Assembly: GCA_905372275.1 (NCBI GenBank)
Contig: CAJPON010000008.1
Location: forward strand, 1 to 38,253
DNA from: Candidatus Saccharimonadota bacterium
GTDB lineage: Bacteria > Patescibacteriota > Saccharimonadia > Saccharimonadales > Saccharimonadaceae
Length of the DNA: 38,253 nucleotides
Direction of reading: 5' to 3'
This document shows, in pieces, positions 13,450 through 22,245 of this stretch (position 1 is the first letter of the stretch; the number at the start of each line of letters is the position of its first letter). The notes beneath the pieces were generated by a model that saw nothing but the letters and a program-made list of their open reading frames with translations, was not told where the DNA came from and ran no database searches. The position numbers and the translations under genes are program-made.

Positions 13450-14364
13450 ATGAGTTTATCAATTGATGAAATTCGCCAGTGTACCAGCCGGGCGCGCGAC
13501 CTAATGCGACGCAGCCGGCTAGAGGGTTTCGCGGTGGGAGCTTTTAACATTGACAATCAAGAAACATTGCGTGCGATTTGCCAGGCAGCGCAAAAAACCA
13601 ACGCGCCAGTGATGGTCGAAGTCAGCGCTAACGAAGCAGCTTCGCTGGGCGGCTACGAAAATATTCGCGATTTGGTCGATAACTATAGTCAAAACTACGG
13701 TGTCGAGATGTATATCAACCTCGATCACGCGCCGACAGTCGAGGGTTGCAAGCAGGCTATTGATGCTGGCTTTGAATTTATTCATATCGATATTTCGCAG
13801 GCTAACCACGATGCTTCGCTCGAGGAAATTATCGAGAAAACTCGCGAAGTTGTCGAATACGCTAAGTTTACGGGCGCGCTGGTTGAGGCCGAGGAGCGCT
13901 ATTTCTTTGGCGACTCCAATCTCCATAAAGAAGAGATCGACTACGAAGAAGTTAAAAAATGGAATACCAAGCCCGAGGAAGCCAAGAGTTTTGTCGATGC
14001 CACGGGTATCGATACCATGGCGGTGCAGGTTGGGAACTTGCATGGGCTGTATCCGGTGCCGAAGATTCTCGACCTAGATTTGCTGCGTCGAATTCGTGCG
14101 GCGATTGATTGCCAGATTAGCCTGCATGGCGGTAGCGGCACGCCGCTACACTACTTTGAGGACGCGTCCAAAATTGGCGTTAGCAAGATCAATATCAACA
14201 GCGACTTGCGCTATGCTTTCCGCACTACGCTCGAAAAGGTGTTACGCGAGAATCCTGACGAATACGCTGTTTTCAAGCTGATGCCCGAAGTTTACGATGC
14301 TGTCCAAAAAGTTGTTGAAGAGAAAATTGGCGCCTTTGGCAGTGCCGGAAAGGCGACGCTTTAG
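13450..14364 (+). CDS. fba: Class II fructose-bisphosphate aldolase family protein
   Basis: This 304-aa protein carries the class II aldolase pattern: NLDHAPTVEGC (Asp92 and zinc ligand His93), VGNLHGLY (His198), LHGGSG (His226) and KININSDLRYAF (phosphate binding). The family cleaves or forms fructose-1,6-bisphosphate, or tagatose-1,6-bisphosphate in some members. The Glu-rich segment after VEAE reads ERYFFGDSN instead of the common LG..GG.ED, so substrate preference is uncertain. AAAGGAG precedes the ATG. Its TAG shares a base with the GTG of the kinase gene that follows. Confidence 0.85.
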   Translation: MSLSIDEIRQCTSRARDLMRRSRLEGFAVGAFNIDNQETLRAICQAAQKTNAPVMVEVSANEAASLGGYENIRDLVDNYSQNYGVEMYINLDHAPTVEGCKQAIDAGFEFIHIDISQANHDASLEEIIEKTREVVEYAKFTGALVEAEERYFFGDSNLHKEEIDYEEVKKWNTKPEEAKSFVDATGIDTMAVQVGNLHGLYPVPKILDLDLLRRIRAAIDCQISLHGGSGTPLHYFEDASKIGVSKININSDLRYAFRTTLEKVLRENPDEYAVFKLMPEVYDAVQKVVEEKIGAFGSAGKATL

Positions 14365-15344
14365 TGGCGGTTAAAATTTTAGCAATCGGCAAAGGCACGC
14401 AAGACGTATTCTTGCGCAGTAACGAATTCGATCCGCATACTCGCGGTAAGAAAGTCTTTACCGAGCTGCCGTTAGGTATCAAAATGGAAGTCGAAGACGT
14501 GATCTTCAGCACTGGCGGCAATGCTACGAATGTTGCGACAACGTTTGCCCGCCAGGGCTTAGACAGCCGCTATATGTGGGCGCTGGGTAATGATTCGGCC
14601 AGCCAGGCAGTAATCGCGGCGCTTGATACCGAGGGTGTCGATACGCGCGACGTTTTGATCGATGACCGAATGCAAGCTGGCTATTCAGTGATTTTGATCG
14701 CGACCAATGGCGAGCGAACTATTCTGAACCACCGCGGGCGGACATTTGGCAAGGATGCTAGCCGCTTGAACTTGCAGGCTATCAGCCAAGCCGATTGGAT
14801 CTATCCGACGTCGCTAGCCGACAATAGCCTGACGGTGCTGCGGGTGATTCTAGACGAAGCTGAGCGCGTTGGCGCCAAAGTCATGCTCAATCCGGCTGGT
14901 CCGGAGCTAGCTGATCCAGAAAAGCTGAAAGGCTTGCTGGATACAGTTGACGTGCTTTGTACCAACAAAGAAGAGATGCAAAAACTAGTGGCTGGCGAGA
15001 CTATCGAGGAGTTGGCTCTGCGGGCGCTGCACTATTGTCCGACAGTGATTGTTAGCGACGGTCCGAATGGCGTGGTAGCGACAGACGGTAAGACATTGGT
15101 GCGCGCTGGTATGTATGAAGACGTGCCAGTAGTAGATCGCACGGGCGCCGGCGATGCTTTTGCTAGCGGCTTTTTGAGCCAGTGGGCGCAAGGTAAAAGC
15201 CTAAAAGAATCGATTATTTTCGCTAGCGCCAATTCGACTAGCGTTGTCACCAAAATTGGCGCCAAGGACGGTATTTTGCATAAAGGCGTCAAACTGCACG
15301 CTATGCCAATCACCGAGAAACAATTACCGAAACGAGGAGAATAA
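14364..15344 (+). CDS. PfkB-family sugar kinase
   Basis: This 326-aa ribokinase-fold protein has the N-terminal glycine pair region STGGNATNVATTFARQG and the PfkB signature 2 DRTGAGDAFASGF (258-270, catalytic Asp264). PfkB kinases phosphorylate sugars or sugar phosphates such as ribose, fructose-6-phosphate or tagatose-6-phosphate; the sequence alone does not settle which. Its place directly after the aldolase suggests it supplies fructose-1,6-bisphosphate. The GTG start overlaps the aldolase stop by one base. Confidence 0.85.
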   Translation: MAVKILAIGKGTQDVFLRSNEFDPHTRGKKVFTELPLGIKMEVEDVIFSTGGNATNVATTFARQGLDSRYMWALGNDSASQAVIAALDTEGVDTRDVLIDDRMQAGYSVILIATNGERTILNHRGRTFGKDASRLNLQAISQADWIYPTSLADNSLTVLRVILDEAERVGAKVMLNPAGPELADPEKLKGLLDTVDVLCTNKEEMQKLVAGETIEELALRALHYCPTVIVSDGPNGVVATDGKTLVRAGMYEDVPVVDRTGAGDAFASGFLSQWAQGKSLKESIIFASANSTSVVTKIGAKDGILHKGVKLHAMPITEKQLPKRGE

Positions 15345-15952
15345 TGAAATACCAGATTTGCGTATCGGGCGCGGCGTCGGGCGAGACAGTTGATAGCGCT
15401 CACGAAAAAGCTTTTGCGATTGGCGCCGAAATCGCACGTTCGGGCAAGACATTGCTGACAGGCGCTACCGTCGGCTTGCCGCACTTTGCTGCGCGCGGCT
15501 TCAAAAGTGTTAGCCAGACCAAAGGCGTGTCGGTCGGATTCTCGCCGGCTAGTTCGTTTCGCGAACATATTTCGACTTACCGTTTGCCGACTGCCGAATT
15601 CGACTATATCAACTTCACCGGTATGGAATATGTTGGCCGCGATGTTCATCTGGTGCGCAGTGCCGATGCGGTGATTACTGTCGGCGGGCGAATGGGCAGC
15701 CTGCACGAGCTATCGACAGCTCTCGAAAGCCGTAAAATCTGCGGTATCTTGCTGGGTAGTGGCGGCCTGGCTGACTACACGATTACTTTGCTTAAGAACG
15801 TTTGGGCGCCAGGTGCTAAAGATGTCATTTACGATGCAAACCCTGAGCGGTTAGTGGCGCGAGTCATTGAGGCGCTTGACAAGAAATACGCTGATGTTGA
15901 ACACGATAGCAGCGACCCGCAGGTTAGTGTCAAACGTTATGGCCAAGGTTAG
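15344..15952 (+). CDS. LOG/SLOG-family nucleotide-binding protein
   Basis: This 202-aa Rossmann-like protein has an N-terminal ICVSGAASGE, a LLTGATVGLPHFAARG loop and GGRMGSLHE, the counterpart of the PGGxGTxxE motif of LOG (lysine decarboxylase-like) proteins. Family members hydrolyse nucleotide monophosphates or bind nucleotide ligands. Its ATG overlaps the kinase stop (TAATG), so it closes the pentose-phosphate operon. A role in nucleotide or ribose-phosphate salvage would fit but is inferred. Confidence 0.7.
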   Translation: MKYQICVSGAASGETVDSAHEKAFAIGAEIARSGKTLLTGATVGLPHFAARGFKSVSQTKGVSVGFSPASSFREHISTYRLPTAEFDYINFTGMEYVGRDVHLVRSADAVITVGGRMGSLHELSTALESRKICGILLGSGGLADYTITLLKNVWAPGAKDVIYDANPERLVARVIEALDKKYADVEHDSSDPQVSVKRYGQG

Positions 15953-15969
15953 CTAGATTAGCTTAAAAA

Positions 15970-15978
15970 TGTTAAAAT
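15970..15978 (+). promoter_or_regulatory. Extended -10 promoter of uvrB; leaderless start
   Basis: TGT plus TAAAAT (15973-15978). Seven bases separate it from the ATG at 15986 and there is no Shine-Dalgarno site. Confidence 0.5.
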
Positions 15979-15985
15979 ATACCAG

Positions 15986-17959
15986 ATGGATAGTCAGCGA
16001 TTTCGGCTAAAGTCTGCGTATCAACCGACTGGCGATCAGCCGCAAGCGATCGCCCAGTTGCTGAATGGTTTGTACGACGGCCAGCGCGAGCAAACGTTAC
16101 TCGGTGTAACAGGTAGCGGTAAAACTTTTACAATGGCGAACATTATCGCTCAGAGGAATGTGCCGACATTGATTTTGGCGCACAACAAAACTCTCGCTGC
16201 TCAGTTGTTTAGCGAATTCAAACAGTTTTTCCCTGACAACGAAGTTCATTATTTCGTCAGCTATTTTGATTATTACCAGCCAGAAGCTTACATCGCGTCG
16301 AGCGATACGTATATCGAGAAAGATTCGGCAATCAACGAAGAAATCGACCGCTTGCGCCATGCTGCTACTGACGCTTTGCTGACACGGCGCGACGTGGTTA
16401 TCGTGTCGAGCGTCAGCTGCATTTATGGTTTGGGCTCGCCGGCGGATTATTATGATTTGTCGATTACCGTTAAGCGCGGAGAGCGGCGTTTGCAAGACAA
16501 ATTTTTGCGCCAGCTGATGGATATTCAGTACCATCGCAACGATGTCGACTTTGCGCGCGGTGCATTTCGCGTCAAAGGCGACGTGGTCGATGTCTTTCCG
16601 GCGGGCGGTGAAACGGCTTATCGAGTGGAGTTTTTTGGCGATGACGTCGATCGAATTACGCGGATTGACCCGCTGACTGGCGAGATTCTGGAAGAGCCGG
16701 AACTCTTCACTATTTTTCCGAGCAGCCACTACGCTACGCCGAAAGAAAAGATCAAGCGCGCTATCGAAAATATTCGCGCCGAGTACGAGCAGCGTGTCGA
16801 ATGGTTCGAGAAAAATAACAAATTGTTGGAGGCGCAGCGGCTCAGCCAGCGTACCAAGTACGACCTCGAGATGCTAGAGCAGACTGGTTTCGTCAAAGGT
16901 ATCGAAAACTACAGCCGTTATCTAACCAACCGCGAACCGGGCGAGCAGCCAGCGACTTTGCTAGATTACTTTCCAGACGACTTTTTGATGATTATCGACG
17001 AAAGCCACGTTACCGTGCCGCAAGTGCGCGGCATGTATAATGGTGACCGCGCCCGCAAAGAAGTCTTGGTCGAGTACGGTTTTCGCTTGCCGAGTGCCCT
17101 AGACAACCGCCCGCTGCGCTTTGACGAATTTAATAAACACATCAACCAAGTCATTTACGTTTCGGCGACGCCTGGCGATTATGAACTCCAGCGCAGTCCG
17201 GCACCAGCGCAGCAGGTAATTCGCCCGACTGGTTTGCTTGATCCAGAGATTATCGTCCGACCGACCGACGGGCAAGTTGACGACTTGATCGCCGAGATCT
17301 GCGACCGCGTCGACAAAGAGCAGCGCGTACTAGTCACTACTTTGACCAAGCGGATGGCAGAGGATTTATCGACTTACTTGACGGAGATCGGTATCAAGAC
17401 AGCTTACATTCACAGCGAAATCGACACGCTGGAACGCGGCGATATTTTGCGCGATTTGCGGATGGGCGTTTATGACGTGCTGGTCGGTATCAATTTGCTG
17501 CGCGAGGGGATTGACTTGCCAGAAGTTAGTTTGGTGGCGATTATGGATGCCGACAAGGAAGGGTTTTTGCGCAGCGAACGCAGCCTAATTCAGACGATTG
17601 GCCGAGCAGCGCGCCACGTCGACGGCAAGGTGATCATGTACGGCGACAATATGACCGATAGCATGCGTTTGGCGATCGACGAAACGTGCCGTCGCCGCCA
17701 GATTCAAGAGAAATACAACCGCGAGCATAACATCACGCCGCGCGGTATCAGCAAAGCAATCGACGAAGGCCTGCGCGCCATCATCCCGCAAAAAGAAGAT
17801 GACAAGCCAAAGCTCGACCTGCGCAAAATCCCGCGCGATGAGTACAAAAATCTCGTCAAAGACCTGACCGCGCAGATGAATTTAGCTAGCGCTAACTTAG
17901 AATTCGAACGCGCCGCCGACCTGCGTGACCTAATCGCCGAGATTCGTGAGAAGATGTAG
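15986..17959 (+). CDS. uvrB: Excinuclease ABC subunit B
   Basis: This 657-aa protein is typical for UvrB. It has the N-terminal PTGDQPQAI, Walker A GVTGSGKT (40-47), the beta-hairpin region YFDYYQPEAYI used in damage checking, the Walker B-type IIDESH, helicase motifs up to QTIGRAARH, and a C-terminal UVR domain (NLEFERAADLRDLI) that contacts UvrC. It verifies DNA damage and loads UvrC in nucleotide excision repair. It appears to be a transcription unit head with a leaderless start. uvrA and uvrC are not in the window. Confidence 0.97.
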   Translation: MDSQRFRLKSAYQPTGDQPQAIAQLLNGLYDGQREQTLLGVTGSGKTFTMANIIAQRNVPTLILAHNKTLAAQLFSEFKQFFPDNEVHYFVSYFDYYQPEAYIASSDTYIEKDSAINEEIDRLRHAATDALLTRRDVVIVSSVSCIYGLGSPADYYDLSITVKRGERRLQDKFLRQLMDIQYHRNDVDFARGAFRVKGDVVDVFPAGGETAYRVEFFGDDVDRITRIDPLTGEILEEPELFTIFPSSHYATPKEKIKRAIENIRAEYEQRVEWFEKNNKLLEAQRLSQRTKYDLEMLEQTGFVKGIENYSRYLTNREPGEQPATLLDYFPDDFLMIIDESHVTVPQVRGMYNGDRARKEVLVEYGFRLPSALDNRPLRFDEFNKHINQVIYVSATPGDYELQRSPAPAQQVIRPTGLLDPEIIVRPTDGQVDDLIAEICDRVDKEQRVLVTTLTKRMAEDLSTYLTEIGIKTAYIHSEIDTLERGDILRDLRMGVYDVLVGINLLREGIDLPEVSLVAIMDADKEGFLRSERSLIQTIGRAARHVDGKVIMYGDNMTDSMRLAIDETCRRRQIQEKYNREHNITPRGISKAIDEGLRAIIPQKEDDKPKLDLRKIPRDEYKNLVKDLTAQMNLASANLEFERAADLRDLIAEIREKM

Positions 17960-17994
17960 GGCTAGTAACGAAAACTTTAGCAGAAAGGATCAAA

Positions 17995-18984
17995 ATGACA
18001 CCAAACAAACTGCAGCCTGGCGACGAAATTAGAATCGTTGCACTGGCGCGCTCGGCTAGCGACATTGACGAGGCTGTTTTGCAGCGGGCGACAGCGGCAT
18101 TGGAATCGCTCGGTCTGACAGTGGCGTTTAGTGAAAATGCCTTTTCACGGTCTCAGCGCGGCTGTTCGGGCGACCAGGAGAAGGTCGACGATTTGCACGC
18201 TGCATTTACCGATTCGAAAGTTAAAGCGATTTTGGCGGCCATTGGCGGTTTTAATTCAAATCAGTTGCTCGACAAAATAGACTGGAAACTAATTGACGCT
18301 AACCCGAAGATTTTTGCCGGATTTTCGGATATCACGGTGTTGAATCATGCTATTTTAGCTAAAACTGGCTTAATCACATATGCTGCGCCGAACTTTTATT
18401 GCTTTGGTATGCCGCCGCAAAATAGCTATTCGCTGGAATATTTTAAGCGCTGTTTGTTTGCGGATCAGCCGGATGAGTACGAAATTGCGCCGTCGGCGAA
18501 CTTTTACGATTATCCTTGGGATTACGACGAAAAATCCTCGCGCGCCACTCTGCCAAACAACGGTCCAGTAATCATCCAAAAAGGTAGAGCCGAAGGAGTC
18601 TTGCTGGGCGGAAATATGTGCAGTCTAAATTTGTTGAACGGCACCGAGTATTTTCCGCGCATTGCTGGCGATATCATCTTATGTATCGAGGACGATAGCT
18701 ACGATTCGATTTTAGAGACATTCGAGCGCAATTTCCAGTCGGTAGTGCAGCAGCCGTATTTTCGCCAGGTCAAAGCTATTCTGATCGGGCGTTTCCAACA
18801 GGAATCGCAGCCAACAGAGCAGGCTCTTAGGGATATTATTCTCAGCAAAAACGTTGAACAGGCTATGCCAGTCATTGCTAATCTAGATTTTGGCCATACC
18901 GACCCGAAATTCACTTATCCAGTTGGTGGCAGGGCTGCGGTTGAGGCTAATGATATAGCTACGATCTGCTTTTTCTCTAGCTAA
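17995..18984 (+). CDS. S66 family peptidase (LD-carboxypeptidase / MccF-like)
   Basis: This 329-aa protein matches the S66 serine peptidases. The likely triad is Ser111 in AGFSDITVL, Glu232 in LCIEDD and His301 in FGHTDPKFTYPVGG. GGNMCSLNLLNGT is another family segment. S66 enzymes either trim the tetrapeptide of murein (LD-carboxypeptidase) or, as in MccF, cleave the antibiotic microcin C7. No signal peptide is seen, so it is cytoplasmic. An AGAAAGGA site precedes the ATG. It follows uvrB by 35 bases and may be co-transcribed. Confidence 0.85.
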   Translation: MTPNKLQPGDEIRIVALARSASDIDEAVLQRATAALESLGLTVAFSENAFSRSQRGCSGDQEKVDDLHAAFTDSKVKAILAAIGGFNSNQLLDKIDWKLIDANPKIFAGFSDITVLNHAILAKTGLITYAAPNFYCFGMPPQNSYSLEYFKRCLFADQPDEYEIAPSANFYDYPWDYDEKSSRATLPNNGPVIIQKGRAEGVLLGGNMCSLNLLNGTEYFPRIAGDIILCIEDDSYDSILETFERNFQSVVQQPYFRQVKAILIGRFQQESQPTEQALRDIILSKNVEQAMPVIANLDFGHTDPKFTYPVGGRAAVEANDIATICFFSS

Positions 18985-18995
18985 ATCAAGATTTT

Positions 18996-19025
18996 TTGAC
19001 ATAATACCATCAAATATGCTATAAT
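18996..19025 (+). promoter_or_regulatory. Orphan consensus promoter pointing into the 3' end of glgB
   Basis: A perfect TTGACA (18996-19001), an 18-base spacer ending in TGC, and a perfect TATAAT (19020-19025). It is one of the best promoters in the window, yet no sense gene follows: the predicted transcript from about 19032 runs antisense to the end of glgB (stop at 19042). It contains no start codon near +1. Confidence 0.65.
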
Positions 19026-19041
19026 ATATAAGATAAGGTAG

Positions 19042-20814
19042 TTACTCTTGCGACAAAATATACACCCCATAAGGCGGCAGCGTGATGGTGGCTGTACCGT
19101 TTTTATGCGTGGTTACCGATGATAAATGCACGCCGCGAAAATCCTTGCTATAGCCGTGCCAGCTGCTGTTGAAGCGGACATGCCAGTGTCCTGGCAGCGG
19201 CAAATTGATATCGTAATGATCGAAGTGCTGGTCGCTGAAATTGACAATTACTAGCACGTCGTCGCCAGCGCCGCCCTTATCCCAGCGGTGGTAGCCGATA
19301 ACGCAGTTGTCATCGTTGGCGTGGAAAAGGGCGGTCGAATTGCCTTGCAGGCCGCGCGTTGTATCGTAAGCGTTATGCCGTAGTGCTAGTAAGTGCTTGT
19401 GAGCTAGCAGGATGCCGGCATACTTTTCAGTTTTGCGCCATTCTAGGGCTGCCCAATCGTTGAAGGAGCCGTCCTGCAAAAACTCGCTGCCTTGTAAAAT
19501 CATTGGTATACCAGCGGATGTCAAAGTGACGGCGTCGGCCAGCAGAGCTTTCTCGCGGGCATATAGCGTTGTACCGCCGGTGGGGTCGGCTGCTTCGTTG
19601 AGCCGCACCGAGCCGTTGGCAGCAGTATCGTGCGAATCGCTAAAAATAACCCGCTCAAAGTCATTGCCATTGTACGAGTGAGAAAATTCATAGCGAATGC
19701 CTTGCAAAGTTGGTTCCGTACCAGCAGTCAGCCCTAGCGCATCGCGTAAAGCATGCGGCCAACCCAGCTCCCACTGCGCATCAAAGCCGCAGCCGTTGTT
19801 AGCGCGCGGTGCCGTGATCGCGGGGTTGCAGGCGGCATCTTCGGCGATTATCAGCGAATCTGGTTTGATCTTGTGCGCTAGTTCAGTGATATCTTGCAAC
19901 AAACTCCAAGTGTCGGCAATGTCGTGCTCGGGGTCATTGTCGCGGCCTTCGGTATTGCGCATGTAAATGGTGCTATCGACGCGCAGCCCGTCCATGTGGT
20001 ATTCGTTAAACCACATTGTGATATTGTCGAGAATAAATTGCCGGACTTCCGGCCGGCCGAAATCAGGACGCCCGCCCCACGGCGTATCGCCGCGCTCGTC
20101 ATTATAAAAATAAATCCCGCCGCGGTCGTTCTCGCTCCAACCGTCAAACTGCCATAGATCAGTGTCGCCATAAAAATGATTGTAAACGACGTCTAGCACT
20201 ACGCCGATACCGCGGGTGTGGCATTCACGTACAAACTTCATCAAGCCGTGGCGCCCGCCCAGCATGCTTTCGACGCTGAAAATGTGGTTTGGCGCGTAGC
20301 CCCAGCCGTTACTGAAAGCCATACTGGTGATTGGCATCAGCTCAATAATGTTAATACCGAGGTCTCGCAAGTAGTCCAACTTTTCGATCGCACTGTCAAA
20401 GGTGCCAGAAGTAGCAGCGTCAGGACGATTGAAAGTACCGACGTGCAGCTCGTAAATGACTTGATCCTGGCGCGGCGGCATGGCAAAATTAGCATCGTTC
20501 TGCCAATCGAAGTTATTGTCGACAACCACCGAAAAGCCCTTATCGCTGCTAGTGATAGCTCGAGCGCGCGGGTCGTTCTTCTCGAGCAGCCGGCCGTCGG
20601 GCGTCTCAATGATGTATTTGTACTGTTGGCCCGGCTCGACATTGCGGATTAGCGCAAACCAGTAGCCGTCGCCCTCGCTGGTTAGAGGCTGTTTTTCGCC
20701 CGCAGTGAACGTCCCGCTGATGAATACTTGCCGCGCAAAAGGCGCCCACACACGGAACTCCGCTCCGCCTCTATATAATGTCACTCCTAGCTTCTTTTTG
20801 ATTTGATGCGGCAT
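19042..20814 (-). CDS. glgB: 1,4-alpha-glucan branching enzyme-like GH13 protein
   Basis: This 590-aa protein has an N-terminal carbohydrate-binding (CBM48-type) domain (EFRVWAPFARQVFISG...), a GH13 catalytic barrel and a C-terminal beta domain. The GH13 motifs are DVVYNH (208-213), GLRVDS (nucleophile Asp280), IIAEDA (acid/base Glu325) and FSDSHD (Asp396). The DWAALEW segment after a GSEF loop fits branching enzymes. GlgB makes alpha-1,6 branches in glycogen; malto-oligosyltrehalose trehalohydrolase is the main alternative in this family. It stands alone here, with an extended -10 promoter close to its start. Confidence 0.82.
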   Translation of the reverse strand: MPHQIKKKLGVTLYRGGAEFRVWAPFARQVFISGTFTAGEKQPLTSEGDGYWFALIRNVEPGQQYKYIIETPDGRLLEKNDPRARAITSSDKGFSVVVDNNFDWQNDANFAMPPRQDQVIYELHVGTFNRPDAATSGTFDSAIEKLDYLRDLGINIIELMPITSMAFSNGWGYAPNHIFSVESMLGGRHGLMKFVRECHTRGIGVVLDVVYNHFYGDTDLWQFDGWSENDRGGIYFYNDERGDTPWGGRPDFGRPEVRQFILDNITMWFNEYHMDGLRVDSTIYMRNTEGRDNDPEHDIADTWSLLQDITELAHKIKPDSLIIAEDAACNPAITAPRANNGCGFDAQWELGWPHALRDALGLTAGTEPTLQGIRYEFSHSYNGNDFERVIFSDSHDTAANGSVRLNEAADPTGGTTLYAREKALLADAVTLTSAGIPMILQGSEFLQDGSFNDWAALEWRKTEKYAGILLAHKHLLALRHNAYDTTRGLQGNSTALFHANDDNCVIGYHRWDKGGAGDDVLVIVNFSDQHFDHYDINLPLPGHWHVRFNSSWHGYSKDFRGVHLSSVTTHKNGTATITLPPYGVYILSQE

Positions 20815-20824
20815 AACTTATCTT

Positions 20825-20833
20825 ATTGTAGCA
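20825..20833 (-). promoter_or_regulatory. Extended -10 promoter of glgB
   Basis: TGC plus TACAAT on the minus strand, ending 10 bases before the ATG at 20814. The predicted UTR is about 4 nt. Confidence 0.5.
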
Positions 20834-20942
20834 TAAGTGGGATGACTAGCCCTTTTTATGTCGTCAAGGCGATGGTCACATAAAGCATAAGCCTTTGTCT
20901 AAAACCTTGATACAGAATTTAAAGAACGAGGTAAGTAGCTAC

Positions 20943-20972
20943 TTGCACAATCAGCATCGTTCAAGCTAAAAT
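20943..20972 (+). promoter_or_regulatory. Probable promoter of the first cassette membrane protein
   Basis: TTGCAC (20943-20948), 18-base spacer and TAAAAT (20967-20972). A similar GCTAAAATA run with TTGTGC 17 bases upstream (22188-22216) precedes the second cassette. Confidence 0.4.
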
Positions 20973-21010
20973 AGCTAAGTATAAGCACAACAACTTAAGG
21001 CGGTAGAATA

Positions 21011-21748
21011 ATGGTCAACAGTAGTGCTAAAGCGATAAAAAACCATAGTAAATCATCACCCTGGAGAAGACATCTACTAAAAGTAGTCCTCATAGTGATC
21101 GCTATAGTGATGCTGTTTGTGTCATGCAGCGTAATTAGAAAATGGTCAACCGCTCTAAGTATGTCAAACTACCTCCGAAAAAAGTATAATCAGGAGTTTG
21201 TAGTAGGAGAGCCTAGTTTATCTGCTGCTGGCCTTGGTGTTGAAGGTACTTGGGGTGCAGACGCTCATCCTGTAAGCAGCAAAGACACAACATTCCGAAT
21301 TATAAAAGCAGAAAACAGAAATAGTTTTTCTGACCAGTATACTGCAAAAATCTGGTCTCAGCGCGAGACGGCTCGTCTGAATAAAGTAGCTCAGCAAAAT
21401 GTCTCAAATTCAAAGTGGAAGGTTAAAGTTTCGGTAGAAATTTATCTAGCAGAACCGCTAGCTGATACTGCACTGCCAGATAATCCGAAGGTGGAGGAGA
21501 TTATAAGGCAAGATTATGGGCCAGCGTATAATGTTAATTTATCGTATTTCGAGCTGCAAAACACTTCGTATGATGATATTGTGCGTGACATGGAACGTAT
21601 TGCCAAGAGCGTTACCAATAGTGGCATAAAAAATGTCAATTATAACTATTCTATAACCAATAGACAGGGGATAATTAAAAAATGCAAAACTACTTACGAT
21701 AAACCATTTGATAACTCATACGATAATATAAAGAACTGCTTAAGGTGA
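21011..21748 (+). CDS. Single-pass membrane protein, cassette family member 1 (putative partner or immunity protein)
   Basis: This 245-aa protein has a basic N-terminus, one membrane helix (about 24-43) and an extracytoplasmic domain. It is a paralogue of the genes at 22246 and 23250. They share the order: anchor, a short M..YL..KY...F.V segment, a G.LGV.G.W...A.PVS motif, and a C-terminal KC...YD......N...CL pattern with two conserved Cys that could form a disulfide. The family is not one I recognise. Each member is followed directly by a lipase-gene N-terminus, so an immunity, chaperone or secretion-partner role is suggested by position only. Confidence 0.65.
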   Translation: MVNSSAKAIKNHSKSSPWRRHLLKVVLIVIAIVMLFVSCSVIRKWSTALSMSNYLRKKYNQEFVVGEPSLSAAGLGVEGTWGADAHPVSSKDTTFRIIKAENRNSFSDQYTAKIWSQRETARLNKVAQQNVSNSKWKVKVSVEIYLAEPLADTALPDNPKVEEIIRQDYGPAYNVNLSYFELQNTSYDDIVRDMERIAKSVTNSGIKNVNYNYSITNRQGIIKKCKTTYDKPFDNSYDNIKNCLR

Positions 21749-21760
21749 TGGGGGTAAGCA

Positions 21761-22198
21761 ATGGATACGGGTTTGGAAGCAATAAACTATATAAACTTCA
21801 GCGCGTTAGCGTGTGCACAGTTTGAGGACAACGCGAGAAATCACGATATTGGTTACATTCTGAAGAATAAACTTTATAGTAACACTGAAGATTTTAAGAC
21901 TAGTAAACTAGAGCTTTCCACCCTCCAAAACTCTTCCAATCCTCTCCGTTCCTAAAAATAACTCAGTTCTATCTCTACCCCCTCCGGCCTCCGCGCCGCT
22001 GCCTTCCAATCTCCATCCGGCGAGATAGTGTTAGTTTCAAAGGCACCGATTTTGATCTTTCGAGCATAAAAGGGTATATAGAGGCGGATAAAGATATCTC
22101 TAACGCTGATGCTCAAATAGCTTTAGGTATGTCATTAAATCTACCGACACAATTTGCTGATGCAGAAAAGTTTGTTGCCGATATTTCTTGTGCTTAGT
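21761..22198 (+). pseudogene. Broken N-terminal fragment of a lipase gene (orphan 1)
   Basis: The ORF at 21761 reads MDTGLEAINYINFSALAC... like the start of the intact gene at 24012 (MKTEQYLAVSALSYKN...). It stops at 21953-21955 after NSSNPLRS. Downstream, homology continues through other frames: GLRAAAFQSPSGEIVLV, then after a frame change FKGTDFDLSS...SNADAQIALG...QFADAEKFVADI, ending at TAG 22196-22198. This parallels GLSAAVFQNPETKELVFTFRGTE...QFSDAFQFYID of the intact gene. The fragment ends before the GHSLGG nucleophile motif, so no lipase can be made. At least one in-frame stop and one frameshift are present. Confidence 0.8.
21911..21948 (+). repeat. 38-bp identical segment shared by the two orphan fragments (copy 1)
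   Basis: GAGCTTTCCACCCTCCAAAA continuing to CCTCTCCG is identical at 23081-23118, although the sequence just upstream is unrelated at the DNA level. It encodes LSTLQNSSNPLR, immediately before the conserved lipase segment, and marks a recombination joint. Confidence 0.8.
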
Positions 22199-22245
22199 TT
22201 ATGCATCAGCTAAAATAAAAATATACGCTATAGGCAAGAAGGGCT

